From Anaerolineales bacterium (GTDB lineage: Bacteria > Chloroflexota > Anaerolineae > Anaerolineales > Villigracilaceae), in contig JAUQXA010000064.1 of assembly GCA_030834895.1 (NCBI GenBank), forward strand, positions 62,001-126,000: a stretch of DNA of 64,000 bases. The letters are read 5' to 3'. Positions 40,776 through 50,336 of this stretch are shown piece by piece. Both the position numbers and the translations under genes were made by a program. The notes under the pieces were generated by a model. That model saw nothing but the letters and a program-made list of their open reading frames with translations. It had not been told where the DNA came from and searched no databases. The number at the start of each line of letters is the position of its first letter. Position 1 is the first letter of the stretch.

Positions 40776-43094
40776 CTATTTTGTTTCGACACTATGTTCT
40801 TGTGACGGGGCAAGAGGTAGCCAAAAACGAAAAGTGACACCCTTTCCCTCAATTTGGATAGTCTCAATCTTTCCGCCATGCTGCTCTATAATAAATCCCA
40901 CTAGTAACAGCCCACGCCCTTTCCGGCCATCCCCATGAGGAATGAGCCGCTTGAAGATGAAGGGGGCAATCTCAGTGCGCAAATTCGGTCCTGAGTTTTC
41001 CATTTCAATCATTGCCATCGAACCATCAATACGGCTGCGTACCCAGATTGTCTTTTCAATCACACTCTCCGAAGATAGGGCGTGAATTGCATTTCGCAAA
41101 AGGTTGCGTAGTATTGTGAATATGAACCTTTCGTGCATTGCTACTCGGACATCCGGACATCCCGCCTCAAAACGGAAGGAAATCGAAGGATAACGTGGAC
41201 GGTCTGCCTCAACTGCTGTATGAATGGCAGAATCAATATCGGAGGATGCCGGCAACGGGGTGGCTTCATATCCAGGGAGACGATCTGGAATTTCAGGCAT
41301 TGCCAAACGATTTGCAGATTGATCGATAGTATTGAGCTCCTCTCTAACTTCCGCTGGGATATCAGGCCGTTGCTGGATCAGATAAACCCCTCGCCTGATA
41401 CATCCTACTTCCCGATTGACAACATGAACGATTTCCGCACCCCAGGCGCCCATTACACCAACCGCATTACTTCGGGTTAGCATCTCTGCCTGCTCTGCAT
41501 TTCGCAAGGCGACAACTGCCATACCTGCCAAGGCTTGCAATGCTTCCATATCCTCCTCGTCAAACGCATGAACTTCATCGCTTTCCACGTCAAGAACACC
41601 TATCAAATTGTCTCCGTCTAGCAAAGGGACGGACAATTCGGACTTGGTTTTATCGTGATATACAACATAGTCAGAGTCGATACTGACATCATGAATAAGC
41701 TGAGGTTTACGACTGTTCGCCGCACGCACACTAATACCTCTCCTTCTCTCTCCGCTCTTTGCCGTTTCCAACGGTAAACAGTCACCGATTTCCGCCTTCA
41801 GTTCTGGGAGAATACTTGTTGGATAGACATATTCAAAAATAAGTTCTTTGTTCTTCTCGTCAAAACGTTGCATTGTTCCTAATGTAGCTTTTTGTTCCCC
41901 ACTTCCTTTAACGGTTTCCACCGCTTGCTCCAAGATTTTTTCGAGAATTTCCTGATGACCAAGCCCAACACTGGCTGTAATGACCTTACTTGCATTGATC
42001 ACGGCTTCTAAATGTTTCCTCTTTTTCTCCTCTTTTTTAGCCAATCTGGCGTTGTTGATAGCAATTGCTGCGTGATTAGCAAATATCTCTGCCAATTCTC
42101 GTTCGTCAGCGCTGAATGGGCGGGGTGTATTTTGGCTGTATATATTTAGAACACCAATCAATTCATTGGATACTTGGAGTTTGGCAATCAAGGAAGAATA
42201 AAGACGCTCGGCTCTGATTAGTCCCCCTTCCCCGAAAGAGTTCCTACGCAAATTTGGTATGACGATCGAATTCTCATTTTCATATGCCGCAATGGCATCG
42301 TTCACCTTTTGTTTGGGAATGCGCTGTCCCCTTACGTATCCAGCGGAAAGCCCATGGCTGGCTTCAATAATAAGATTTTCCCTCCCCTTGTCCCATAACA
42401 TTAGGCTTGTTGCGGGCGCAGAAAAGGCCTCAGCGGCTTTTCTGGCAACTAGTGGCAGGAGATCATCCGGGTTAAGTTCAGCGCTAATGGCGGCTGAAAT
42501 ATTCTGAATGTTTTCAAGTTCTTGTCTTCTTCGTTCTCCCACTCTCAATCCAATTGCGATCAATTCGATTATGCCTTCCAACGTCCTGCGATCAGAGGAT
42601 AGGAAGGGACCCATCCCAGGGCCTGAGCGGTTGCAAACTCCAATAATCCGGGACCGCCCTCCAATTTGCATCCGTACCAGTATAGCTGTCGTAGCATTAA
42701 AGATTTCAAGTCCATGAATTAATTTTCCGGGCACATCTTCGAAAGGCTCTACCACACGTGGCCTGCCATCTGTTAAGACCTGGTTGACCATCTTTGACCA
42801 TGGCAGAGAGGGCTCACTTAATTCCATTTTAGGATACGTTGCTACCAGGTCAAAACCTTTGTGGCGGGCTTTCGAATTCTGTTGGTAGACTGCAACGAAA
42901 GCCTGCGCAGCATCCAAGGACTCAGCGAGGTCTGGCAAAAGTCCTGCCAGCACTTCGTCAATACTGGTACGACCTTCCTTATCCAGTGCGTAAATCTTTC
43001 CCGTAGCGTTTTCGATTGCGAGCAGTAGTTTGTAATATTTATCAGCATCGCGACGCGAATCACTAACAAACATAGCCCCTTTGATTATGGACAT
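40776..43094 (-). CDS. Multi-GAF sensor histidine kinase
   Basis: A 772-residue cytoplasmic kinase without membrane helices. Three GAF-like domains are visible: ~20-190 (ITAILVRMQIGGRSRIIGVC region), ~200-350 (FSAPATSLMLWDKGRENLII, LIGVLNIYSQN) and ~365-545 (ELSVPLLDGDNLIGVLDVES). A H-box-like AEIVHVVNREVGCI is followed by HATPase_c motifs LRNLLRNAIHALS, IEMENSGPNLR and GRKGRGLLLVGFIIEQHGG. It is 9 bp from the receiver-APH gene and 2 bp from the upstream receiver, so it is transcribed with both. It likely feeds phosphate to one of the two receivers. Confidence 0.88.
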   Translation of the reverse strand: MSIIKGAMFVSDSRRDADKYYKLLLAIENATGKIYALDKEGRTSIDEVLAGLLPDLAESLDAAQAFVAVYQQNSKARHKGFDLVATYPKMELSEPSLPWSKMVNQVLTDGRPRVVEPFEDVPGKLIHGLEIFNATTAILVRMQIGGRSRIIGVCNRSGPGMGPFLSSDRRTLEGIIELIAIGLRVGERRRQELENIQNISAAISAELNPDDLLPLVARKAAEAFSAPATSLMLWDKGRENLIIEASHGLSAGYVRGQRIPKQKVNDAIAAYENENSIVIPNLRRNSFGEGGLIRAERLYSSLIAKLQVSNELIGVLNIYSQNTPRPFSADERELAEIFANHAAIAINNARLAKKEEKKRKHLEAVINASKVITASVGLGHQEILEKILEQAVETVKGSGEQKATLGTMQRFDEKNKELIFEYVYPTSILPELKAEIGDCLPLETAKSGERRRGISVRAANSRKPQLIHDVSIDSDYVVYHDKTKSELSVPLLDGDNLIGVLDVESDEVHAFDEEDMEALQALAGMAVVALRNAEQAEMLTRSNAVGVMGAWGAEIVHVVNREVGCIRRGVYLIQQRPDIPAEVREELNTIDQSANRLAMPEIPDRLPGYEATPLPASSDIDSAIHTAVEADRPRYPSISFRFEAGCPDVRVAMHERFIFTILRNLLRNAIHALSSESVIEKTIWVRSRIDGSMAMIEMENSGPNLRTEIAPFIFKRLIPHGDGRKGRGLLLVGFIIEQHGGKIETIQIEGKGVTFRFWLPLAPSQEHSVETK

Positions 43095-43096
43095 TT

Positions 43097-43561
43097 TTAC
43101 TCCTGAAGCAATTTTTGCACTAGTTTAATTAATTCAGATAACCGGAAAGGCTTTTCGACACAATGCTCGTTTTGTATGATTTTTCCCCATTCTCCATCGG
43201 CTGCGCTGTCCGCAACGGCGGAGAGGGCAATAAGCGGGACGTTGCGAGAAGTACCCATACCCTCTTGGCTGTACTCCCCCTGCCTGAACCGTCGTATAAA
43301 TTCCAGACCTGTGTGATCCCATTTCACGTTATCGTAATGTATGTTTTCGACTTCCTGGCTGTTGGGCCCTATATTTTTCGGACGAATCATCACGTCCACA
43401 AGAAGCAGGTCAAACTGTTCCTGCCCTAACCGTTGGAGCAGATTTTTTTCTGCTGAAAATTCCACCTCCCAACCCAGCTCTTCCTCAAGATAGCTCTTGA
43501 GATCATGCATGCTCTCGTAATCATCATCCAGCAGAAGAATTCTTTTTGGCTTGTTTGACAT
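43097..43561 (-). CDS. Stand-alone response regulator receiver
   Basis: A 154-residue single-domain receiver. Landmarks: ILLLDDDYESMHDL (acidic pocket), LLLVDVMIRPKN (phospho-Asp), PLIALSAVADSAAD (Ser) and CVEKPFRLSEL (Lys-Pro). It is about 30 residues longer than a basic receiver because of an insertion after the phospho-Asp (NIGPNSQEVENIHYDNVKWD). There is no output domain, so it probably acts as a phosphate shuttle or by protein binding between the two kinases that flank it. Spacing to the next gene is 2 bp. Confidence 0.9.
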   Translation of the reverse strand: MSNKPKRILLLDDDYESMHDLKSYLEEELGWEVEFSAEKNLLQRLGQEQFDLLLVDVMIRPKNIGPNSQEVENIHYDNVKWDHTGLEFIRRFRQGEYSQEGMGTSRNVPLIALSAVADSAADGEWGKIIQNEHCVEKPFRLSELIKLVQKLLQE

Positions 43562-43576
43562 ATTCGACTCCTGAGA

Positions 43577-45490
43577 TTATTTTTTATGTTTGAGCGGAAT
43601 TTCGATGGAGAAGACAACCCTGCTTGCCCTGCCTTCCTGCCTGTGGATGGCTGTCGGATGAATTTTTACATGAATTTCTCCTCCATGAGATTCGACAATG
43701 GAGCGCGCTTCCCATAGACCATAACCGGATCCCGGGATGCGTTTTATTCTGGTCGCGCCTCCCCCCCGTTCCCCCACCTCAAATATTCTTTGTCGGTCTT
43801 GTTCGCGGATCTCGAAACCAATATTGTCCACTTCGATGATGGCAGAAGCCAGATCCATGCCTGAAGTGATATTCAAATGGGACCGGATAAAAATCCTGGA
43901 TTTTGAAAAGGAATATTTTATGGCATTCTCGACCAGATTGGCCAGCGCAATGGTGAGGCGGGGAACATCCACATCGGCTTGCGGCAAAATCCCTATACTG
44001 CTGTCAATTACCAGTTCAAGGTTCTTTTTACGCGCCGTTTCCATGAACCCGCTGACACAATTTTCAACGAGCGCTGAAAGGGAGTAGCTTTCTATATCCA
44101 AGTCTTCAGGTTCGACCTTGATAACCAGACCCTCTAAAGTACCGCTCGTAATACGCGCCAATAAAAGAGATCGGTCTTCCGCCTGTTTTAGGTATTCATC
44201 CGCGCGTTCCGCATCCCGGACCCCGCTTTTCTGAAGAATAGCCCTTGCCATGCCAATTGGCATGGTAATTGTATTAAGGGTGGTTTTGTATTCATGGGTT
44301 AACAGAGTTGCTGTGTTCTCCCAGCGGCGGCGTTCCTGTTCCAGGCGGAGCACCTCAAAACCTGTTCGCGCAAATACGCCGATAATTCCGGCAATTTCAT
44401 TGAGAAACTGTCTCTCCCACTCGAGCGATACTGCTTCAGCAAAAGGACCCAGTGCCAGCACGCTGCGGTAACGGTCCCCTATGGTGTTTGGGATAAGGCA
44501 GGCTATGTTTGCAAAATGCTCCCGATTGTCACCCCGGATCCCATTCCTCAATAAATGCTGTGTTTCGTCCGTAAATTTTTGCTGGTCAAGGATGAAATTT
44601 GCATGGGGTAGTTTGGCTTTCGACCAGTTGAAATGGGGCGGTTGACCTTCGACGTTTGCAGGCAGCCCTGCCTGGGCAAATGAGGTTAATACAGTGTCGT
44701 TTTCATGTATTCCCGCAAAAAATAGGACATACTCACACTGACAAAATTCCTTAATCAAGCGGACAGCCAGGCGAATTTTTTCCTGCATTTGCCCCTGAGT
44801 TATCTCCCTGGGCATGTTGACTGCGTTACGAAGGTCATCTAGAAATTTTTGTTCACATTGCCTTTTTTGTAGCTCAAACTCAGCTTCGATAATCTGCTGA
44901 ATGTGCAAAACTTCCTGTTCCAGTTGTTCACGGGCATTTGTTGGCATGGGCGTAATGTCGTTTGCCAACATTTTTAGATTTTCTATTTCTTCTCTATCTT
45001 CTATTCTTATATTTTCGCTGCTCTCGTTGAACATTCTGTTCAAAGATTCAGTAATGTTTTCCAATCTTGGTGGACGAAATTGCCCTGAAAAAACAACTGC
45101 TAGAGGCCTGCCTCTCAACCGAATTACATGCGTCATGTCCATTAAGCCCAAATGGCAGGGAAAGAGACGAAATGGATCGCCCGTACTCTCGAATTCATCA
45201 AAGGATTTCTTTGCTTGGGCAATATCCCAGTTTTTGCAAACTGTGTCTCCACCTTTCACATGAGCATCATCGCGGAAAAAACGGCAAAATTCCTCGTAAT
45301 GTTGTTTCTCGTGTATAGATTCAATTCGATGTGTAAAACTTCCCGCCTTGGAATCGAAATCAAGTATAGTCAATGGCCGGCCCAGGCGTTCATACCCCCC
45401 TGATTCGATTACTGCAAGCCTGTCTTTGTCCAGGATATCATTCAAGCATGTTGGATTAAACGGCCACTTAAGTCCCGAGATTCCAGACAT
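43577..45490 (-). CDS. PocR-GAF sensor histidine kinase
   Basis: A 637-residue kinase and first gene of the signalling operon. The N-terminal ~170 residues resemble the PocR ligand-binding domain (FRLFPCHLGLMDMTHVIRLR, LAVVFSGQFRPPRLENI). A GAF-like domain lies at ~225-390 (IACLIPNTIGDRYRSVLALG). The kinase core follows: TATLLTHEYKTTLNTITMPI (H-box with phospho-His), TIALANLVENAIKYSFSKS (N-box), VDNIGFEIREQDRQRIFEVG and GSGYGLWEARSIVESHGGEI. No transmembrane helix, so it senses a cytoplasmic signal. GGTTAACC lies just before the ATG. Confidence 0.88.
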   Translation of the reverse strand: MSGISGLKWPFNPTCLNDILDKDRLAVIESGGYERLGRPLTILDFDSKAGSFTHRIESIHEKQHYEEFCRFFRDDAHVKGGDTVCKNWDIAQAKKSFDEFESTGDPFRLFPCHLGLMDMTHVIRLRGRPLAVVFSGQFRPPRLENITESLNRMFNESSENIRIEDREEIENLKMLANDITPMPTNAREQLEQEVLHIQQIIEAEFELQKRQCEQKFLDDLRNAVNMPREITQGQMQEKIRLAVRLIKEFCQCEYVLFFAGIHENDTVLTSFAQAGLPANVEGQPPHFNWSKAKLPHANFILDQQKFTDETQHLLRNGIRGDNREHFANIACLIPNTIGDRYRSVLALGPFAEAVSLEWERQFLNEIAGIIGVFARTGFEVLRLEQERRRWENTATLLTHEYKTTLNTITMPIGMARAILQKSGVRDAERADEYLKQAEDRSLLLARITSGTLEGLVIKVEPEDLDIESYSLSALVENCVSGFMETARKKNLELVIDSSIGILPQADVDVPRLTIALANLVENAIKYSFSKSRIFIRSHLNITSGMDLASAIIEVDNIGFEIREQDRQRIFEVGERGGGATRIKRIPGSGYGLWEARSIVESHGGEIHVKIHPTAIHRQEGRASRVVFSIEIPLKHKK

Positions 45491-45787
45491 TTCCGGTTAA
45501 CCTCCTTAACCAGAGAAAACTGAATTTCTATCTGCCAAGATTTTCTGATTATCTTTATTGTACCTGATTGTGCGTACTGTTTTTGTCAAAAAGATAAGCC
45601 CGGTAGTTTTGTGTCATTTGCTTTGGTGCTGTAAGGGAGGGAAAACCATCCTGCTTTTTTGTTTTCTATTAGCCTTGACCATCCTGCACAGAAAGACAAC
45701 TCTCCCAGCGCATAATCTATATTTGACAGCCGCCCACTCCTATAAGGCGGCTGTCAATCGGGGTTTTCAAATAGGGTCTTTCCTGTG
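45491..45787. other. Intergenic region with a hairpin beyond the LysM gene
   Basis: No gene is supported; the short frames here lack start signals and family features. It should contain the signalling operon's promoter. At 45723-45757 TTGACAGCCGCC pairs with GGCGGCTGTCAA (12-bp perfect stem), about 30 bp past the LysM gene's stop, and probably ends that transcript even though its T-run is poor. Confidence 0.5.
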
Positions 45788-46621
45788 TTACTCGGCGGTG
45801 CTTTCGCTGTTGCGGAAGGTAATCGTGCGGTCCGAGCCCTTGCGGAGGCGGAAGTAGCCAACGAATTCCTGTTCATTTACCCAGGCAACGTATGTGTAAT
45901 CACCGGTTGGTATTTTGACCTTTAGAGACCCTTCAACGGGATATTCATAGATCACACGGATGCCGTCCATTGTCTCGCCTTGTAAAGAAACGTAAATTTC
46001 CCTGCTCTGAGATTTGTTGACCAGCTTGACGTTGCTGTACTCTGTCCCGGCGGGGACGTTGCCATAGGAAAGCGGTTGTGATTCTGTTTTGGATGTGTAT
46101 GTGGTCCCTCCGCCCGAGGGGATGTACAACACCTGCCCGGCATACAGGTAGTTGATGTTCCAGACCTGCGGATTGGCTGCCCACAACTGGTTGACGCTCA
46201 GTCCGTACCGATAGGCAATTGCGGAGAAGGTATCGCCATATTGAACAATATACGTACCTTTGTTGTAAGTGACCGGTGCGACATAGTTGTTGTAGTTGGA
46301 GCTTGTTGTGGTGGCGGTAGTCGCGGTATAGCTCGAATCGCTGGAGACAATCGTGCTGGTGACGGCACTTCCGCTCGAACTGGCGCTGGATAGGTTTAGC
46401 GTCTGACCAGCTCGCAGGGGGTCGCCGACCCCGGGATTAGCTGTGGTAATGGCGGAAACGGTGGTGCCGCATTTGGTTGCAATCGAGTTGAGCGTGTCTC
46501 CTGTCTCAACGACATATGTGCCACCGCACACTCCCCCGGCCTGGGCGTTGGCGGGAATGGCGAGGAAGGCAAGCAGGAGCAGGGCAAGGAACGAAATCTG
46601 GGTAAAGATTTTACGGGACAT
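45788..46621 (-). CDS. Secreted LysM-repeat protein
   Basis: About 277 residues from the ATG at 46621, 6 bp after AGGAGG. Signal peptide (FLALLLLAFLAIPANAQA). Two LysM domains: ~35-80 (TYVVETGDTLNSIATKCGTT, LRAGQTLNL) and ~128-172 (TYIVQYGDTFSAIAYRYGLS, LYAGQVLYIPS), separated by a Ser/Thr-rich linker. A C-terminal ~95-residue beta domain (YSNVKLVNKSQSREIYVSLQ, GDYTYVAWVNEQEFVGYFRL) is of unknown role. It is expected to bind peptidoglycan or other N-acetylglucosamine polymers on the cell surface. Confidence 0.9.
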   Translation of the reverse strand: MSRKIFTQISFLALLLLAFLAIPANAQAGGVCGGTYVVETGDTLNSIATKCGTTVSAITTANPGVGDPLRAGQTLNLSSASSSGSAVTSTIVSSDSSYTATTATTTSSNYNNYVAPVTYNKGTYIVQYGDTFSAIAYRYGLSVNQLWAANPQVWNINYLYAGQVLYIPSGGGTTYTSKTESQPLSYGNVPAGTEYSNVKLVNKSQSREIYVSLQGETMDGIRVIYEYPVEGSLKVKIPTGDYTYVAWVNEQEFVGYFRLRKGSDRTITFRNSESTAE

Positions 46622-46718
46622 CACGTACCTCCTTGAAAATGGAAAGGGCAGAACTCTCTGACATCATGATATGACGAAAAAGGGCGAAATACAATCGCCT
46701 GAATGTCCGTATTCGAGC

Positions 46719-47594
46719 CTAATCATCCGCCATCAGCTTGACGTAAATCTCCTCCAGCGCCGATTCCCGCATCGATAGGTCGACCAATGTCCAGCTGTTG
46801 GCTGAGACGGTTTCCAGCATTTCTGCGATGGCGTCCACCTCGGCTGTGCGAAAGACATAATTGCCGCCGATATGTTCATAATCCAATTGCTGGTCCGAAT
46901 GGAAGACGACTTGGTATTCGCGCCTTCCCAGCCTGGCGCGGATGGCATCCATCGTATCGAAGACCAGCAGTTTGCCATTCTTGATGATTCCCACGCGGTC
47001 GCAGATGGTTTCCACGTGGAAGAGGTTGTGCGCGCTGAGCAGGATGGTCTTTCCCTCACGCTTGAGGGTACGCAGGTAGTTGATGATGAAGAAGGAGGTT
47101 AGTGGGTCAAGTCCGGAATTTGGTTCATCGAGGATCAGCAGTTCGGGGTCGTGGAGCAGCGCCCGTGCGATGGCGGTCTTGCGCTTCATTCCTTTTGAAA
47201 ATTCGCCTGTGAGTTTGGTCTTTTCCATCAAATGCAGGGAGGCAAGGATTTCGTCGATGCGCTTCAGCGCCTTTTGGCGCGGCATGCGATAAAGTTCAGA
47301 GAAAAACAAAAGGTATTGTTGGGCGGTCATTGCCTCGTAGAGCGGACTTTCCTCGGGTAGGAAGCCGATCTTTTGTTTGACCTTGACCCCCTCCTTCTGA
47401 ATGTCCCTGCCCATTATGCGGATACTGCCCGAAGTGGGTTCGACCAGCCCGGTGATCATCTTCATGGTGGTGCTTTTCCCCGCTCCGTTGTGTCCAATGA
47501 TTCCAACAATTTCACCCGTCTCGATCTTCAGATTTAGATTATCGACGACTGTAGTATCATTGTAGCTCTTGGAAACATTTATAATTTCGATCAT
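46719..47594 (-). CDS. ABC transporter ATP-binding protein (Nat/CcmA type)
   Basis: A 291-residue ATPase. IIGHNGAGKSTTMKMITGLV (Walker A), IGFLPEESPLYEAMTAQQYL (Q-loop region), LTGEFSKGMKRKTAIARALL (signature with F-S-K-G-M), LLILDEPNSGLDPLTS (Walker B), ILLSAHNLFHVETICDRVG (switch His). A C-terminal ~60 residues extend beyond the core, as in drug, sodium or lipid exporters. The permeases are probably the two divergent genes at 47678 and 49303. A palindrome at 47617-47651 sits in the shared promoter region. Confidence 0.92.
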   Translation of the reverse strand: MIEIINVSKSYNDTTVVDNLNLKIETGEIVGIIGHNGAGKSTTMKMITGLVEPTSGSIRIMGRDIQKEGVKVKQKIGFLPEESPLYEAMTAQQYLLFFSELYRMPRQKALKRIDEILASLHLMEKTKLTGEFSKGMKRKTAIARALLHDPELLILDEPNSGLDPLTSFFIINYLRTLKREGKTILLSAHNLFHVETICDRVGIIKNGKLLVFDTMDAIRARLGRREYQVVFHSDQQLDYEHIGGNYVFRTAEVDAIAEMLETVSANSWTLVDLSMRESALEEIYVKLMADD

Positions 47595-47616
47595 GCATCA
47601 ATTTTATCCTAAAAAA

Positions 47617-47651
47617 AGACCTGACAGGTTTTTGGGAAACCTGTCAGGTCT
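47617..47651. repeat. Palindromic element between divergent ABC genes
   Basis: AGACCTGACAGGTTT and AAACCTGTCAGGTCT pair perfectly around TTGGG. It is the intergenic member of the family found inside coding regions at 18787-18819 and 31434-31467. Confidence 0.7.
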
Positions 47652-47677
47652 TTGTAAAGAATATCGGGAAACCCTCA

Positions 47678-49306
47678 ATGAATCAGATATTTGTCATTGC
47701 CTGGCGTGAAATCACCCGCCTGCGGAAGCGTTTCGGAGGCGGCGCGAGTCCTGTGGCTGTCCTTTTGCTGATGGGGGCAGTGGGACTTTCTGCCTTAGCC
47801 CTGCGTGACACGGTCTCGCTTGGCAGCGGGCTGTATCGCGTCGGCGTTTCGGGCGATGTCCCAGCCATTCAGGATAGCCGCTTTGCAGTTGTAAAAGTGA
47901 ATGTAGACGATGGTCAGTCCCTGCTCGAAGAAAAATCCATCGATGTGTGGGTTGACGGCGCACAGATCATCTCCCGCGTAGATGACAAATCACAGTTTGC
48001 GGTACGGGCTTTGAAGCAGTATATGGAAAAGGCGGAATTGATTCGGGTGGGAAATTCTTTTGCGGAGGAGGACGCCTTTCCGCTGCGGGTGGGAATCAAT
48101 TACCTGAACCCGAACCAACTCCCGGCGGGGAATTTGCAGGACGGGGAAACGGTTCCAGTCGCCAAGCCGGAGGAAGTCATCATCCCATCGCTTACGCCGC
48201 CACCTGCTCCGTTCACCCAGGTCTTGGTCGCTCTGATCTACATCCTGCCAATCACCTTTATCAGCATCTTCTTCACCAGCAGTTTCATGGACGAGAAGGT
48301 CAACCGCCGCCTGACGATTTTGCTCTCCGCGCCGATCACACCATTTCAAATTATCCTCGGCAAGATGTTGCCTTACGCGATTTTTTCATTGGTTACCACC
48401 GCTTTGATCGCCGCATTGACGAAAGCGGACATTCCACTTGCGCTTGCCATCTTCGCGCCGACCACGTTGTTCATTTTCGCCATTTACCTGACGGTGCCGT
48501 TGTTTTATCGCACATTCAAAGACACCACGTTCATCGCCATGCTCGTCACCACGCTGACAACCGCCTACCTCGTTTTTCCCGCGATGTTTACAAATGTCAA
48601 TGACCTGGCTTACATTTCTCCGCTGGCACTGGCGGTGAAGATGTATCGTAACGAACCGTTTGGCTGGCGTGAATATTTGTTCCCATCCCTGCCGATGTCC
48701 GCGATCTTTGGCTTTGCCATGTTTGCTGGGACAAAGCTGCTGAACGAGGAATTTTTGATGGGTTACAAACCGATCACCCGCAAAGCGGCGGACGCGATTT
48801 ACCTGATGATGGCGCATGCGCATCCGTATCTGTCCGTGCCCTTGTGGAGCCTGCTGGTCATTCCCATTGTGTATCTGACGCAGATTGTTTTCCTTGCATT
48901 CGCCACGAACCTGCCCGTCCGCTTGATACTCGGCTTTACACTGGTTGCTTCGGCCCTGATCGAGGAGGTTGTTAAATCCGTTGGAATCGTGGTGCTGGCG
49001 GAACATGGCGTGGTGAAATCCACGCGCAACATCATTGGGTTATCCTTCCTGTCGGCGCTGGGCTTTCTGGTTGGTGAGAAACTCCTGCTTTTGCTTTCGA
49101 TTACCATGGTGTCGCAGGCAAGGGTTTCAGGCGCTTTGTTCGGCGCGGGGCTGTTGCTGTTCATACCGCTTGTCGCCCATTTTGTCTTCACCACAATCAT
49201 TACCTTGTTGAAAATAAAATTGAAACTCCCCTACACGCTGGCTTTGGGGGTTGGGACGATTGTTCATTTTGTCTATAACGTTTACGTGATGCGAGGTGGA
49301 TTTTGA
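47678..49306 (+). CDS. ABC-2 permease fused to a PrsW-like membrane domain
   Basis: A 542-residue membrane protein. Residues ~1-390 are an ABC-2 exporter permease of NatB type: N-terminal WREITRLRKRF with a first helix, a ~150-residue extracytoplasmic domain, then FTSSFMDEKVNRRLTILLSA and five more helices. The last ~140 residues form a second membrane domain with LVASALIEEVVKSVGIVVLA (Glu-Glu-x-x-Lys), LVAHFVFTTII and IVHFVYNVYVM. These three motifs match the layout of PrsW/CPBP-type intramembrane proteases. The fusion suggests processing of a substrate or regulator at the exporter (inference). Confidence 0.8.
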   Translation: MNQIFVIAWREITRLRKRFGGGASPVAVLLLMGAVGLSALALRDTVSLGSGLYRVGVSGDVPAIQDSRFAVVKVNVDDGQSLLEEKSIDVWVDGAQIISRVDDKSQFAVRALKQYMEKAELIRVGNSFAEEDAFPLRVGINYLNPNQLPAGNLQDGETVPVAKPEEVIIPSLTPPPAPFTQVLVALIYILPITFISIFFTSSFMDEKVNRRLTILLSAPITPFQIILGKMLPYAIFSLVTTALIAALTKADIPLALAIFAPTTLFIFAIYLTVPLFYRTFKDTTFIAMLVTTLTTAYLVFPAMFTNVNDLAYISPLALAVKMYRNEPFGWREYLFPSLPMSAIFGFAMFAGTKLLNEEFLMGYKPITRKAADAIYLMMAHAHPYLSVPLWSLLVIPIVYLTQIVFLAFATNLPVRLILGFTLVASALIEEVVKSVGIVVLAEHGVVKSTRNIIGLSFLSALGFLVGEKLLLLLSITMVSQARVSGALFGAGLLLFIPLVAHFVFTTIITLLKIKLKLPYTLALGVGTIVHFVYNVYVMRGGF

Positions 49307-50331
49307 TCATCCCGTTTCTGGCTGTTGTCAAGAAGGAACTGGTTTCGGTTATCCGTGACCGGACCATCGTCATCTCCATTCTGATCCAATTATTCATCGC
49401 CTCGTTCTCGTCCGCGCTGCTTCTGGGGATGCTATCGCTTTATGATTCGGATACCATCATGAGATTCAGTGGGGCTGGAATCAAAATTGGCATGGTCGGT
49501 GAGAGTCCGTTGTCTTCGTTTATTCGCCAGCGCGGCTTGACCATTGTCCCGTTTGCCACACTGGGCGAAGCGGAGACTGATTTTTTTCAAAACAAGGTGA
49601 GCGCGATTTTCGTTGTCCCTGAAGGCATAAAAGATACGAAAGAGATCAAGTTATACCTGCCCGATAATGAGGCAGTCAGTTCGATCATCCGTATGGTGGT
49701 TCAGGAGCCTCTCAAACAATACGAGAATTATCTGCGCGAGAAAAACGGAGTCGAGGTCCGCTACACAGACTTGAAAGGTAAACCGTCCACTTCGTTCGAA
49801 TTCATCTACTCGGTGCTGTTACCCATGCTGATGTTGTTTCCCGCTTTCGTGTCTGGCAGTATGTCGGTGGACTCGCTTACGGAAGAAGTCGAAAATAATA
49901 CCCTGCAAACTCTCCTCTCAGCGCCGCTTTCGCTCAACGGGATGATCTCCGCAAAGATCACTTCATCGGTCATCATCGCGATTGTCCAATGCATCGCCTG
50001 GCTGTCTCTACTGCGGTTGAACGACATTGCTATTCAAAACACGGGCTGGATTCTCCTCCTGGCGCTGATCATAGCGGGGATAACTTCCATCTCCGCAATG
50101 CTGGGCGCGGTTTTACTCAAAGACCGTGAACGTTCCCAGTTCATCTACTCCCTCTCCCTGCTGGCGGCGGCAGCCATCAGCACTCTGCTAAACGTCTCGC
50201 CGATCACGGCACTGTCACGTCTGGCGATTGGCGACGCCTACACCGGTGGCTGGAATGTGGCGGTCTTCGCCGTATTTCTGGCGGGGTTGTATTTTCTGCT
50301 GATGAAACTTTCCCGCCGGTTAGTGGTGTAG
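49303..50331 (+). CDS. ABC-2 type permease
   Basis: A 342-residue permease starting at a TTG (49303) that overlaps the previous stop codon by 4 nt. First helix VISILIQLFIASFSSALLLG, a large extracytoplasmic domain (~50-170), then five helices with GSMSVDSLTEEVENNTLQTL (conserved cytosolic Glu-rich motif), LLALIIAGITSISAMLGAVL and a final VAVFAVFLAGLYFLLMKL. It completes the exporter with the ATPase at 46719 and the fused permease at 47678. The substrate is not predictable. Confidence 0.87.
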   Translation: MIIPFLAVVKKELVSVIRDRTIVISILIQLFIASFSSALLLGMLSLYDSDTIMRFSGAGIKIGMVGESPLSSFIRQRGLTIVPFATLGEAETDFFQNKVSAIFVVPEGIKDTKEIKLYLPDNEAVSSIIRMVVQEPLKQYENYLREKNGVEVRYTDLKGKPSTSFEFIYSVLLPMLMLFPAFVSGSMSVDSLTEEVENNTLQTLLSAPLSLNGMISAKITSSVIIAIVQCIAWLSLLRLNDIAIQNTGWILLLALIIAGITSISAMLGAVLLKDRERSQFIYSLSLLAAAAISTLLNVSPITALSRLAIGDAYTGGWNVAVFAVFLAGLYFLLMKLSRRLVV

Positions 50332-50336
50332 ATTAC

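Noticed and set aside
45558..45857. 99-codon plus-strand ORF beyond the LysM gene
   Set aside because: No ribosome site, no family pattern; it crosses the hairpin and overlaps the LysM coding region on the other strand.
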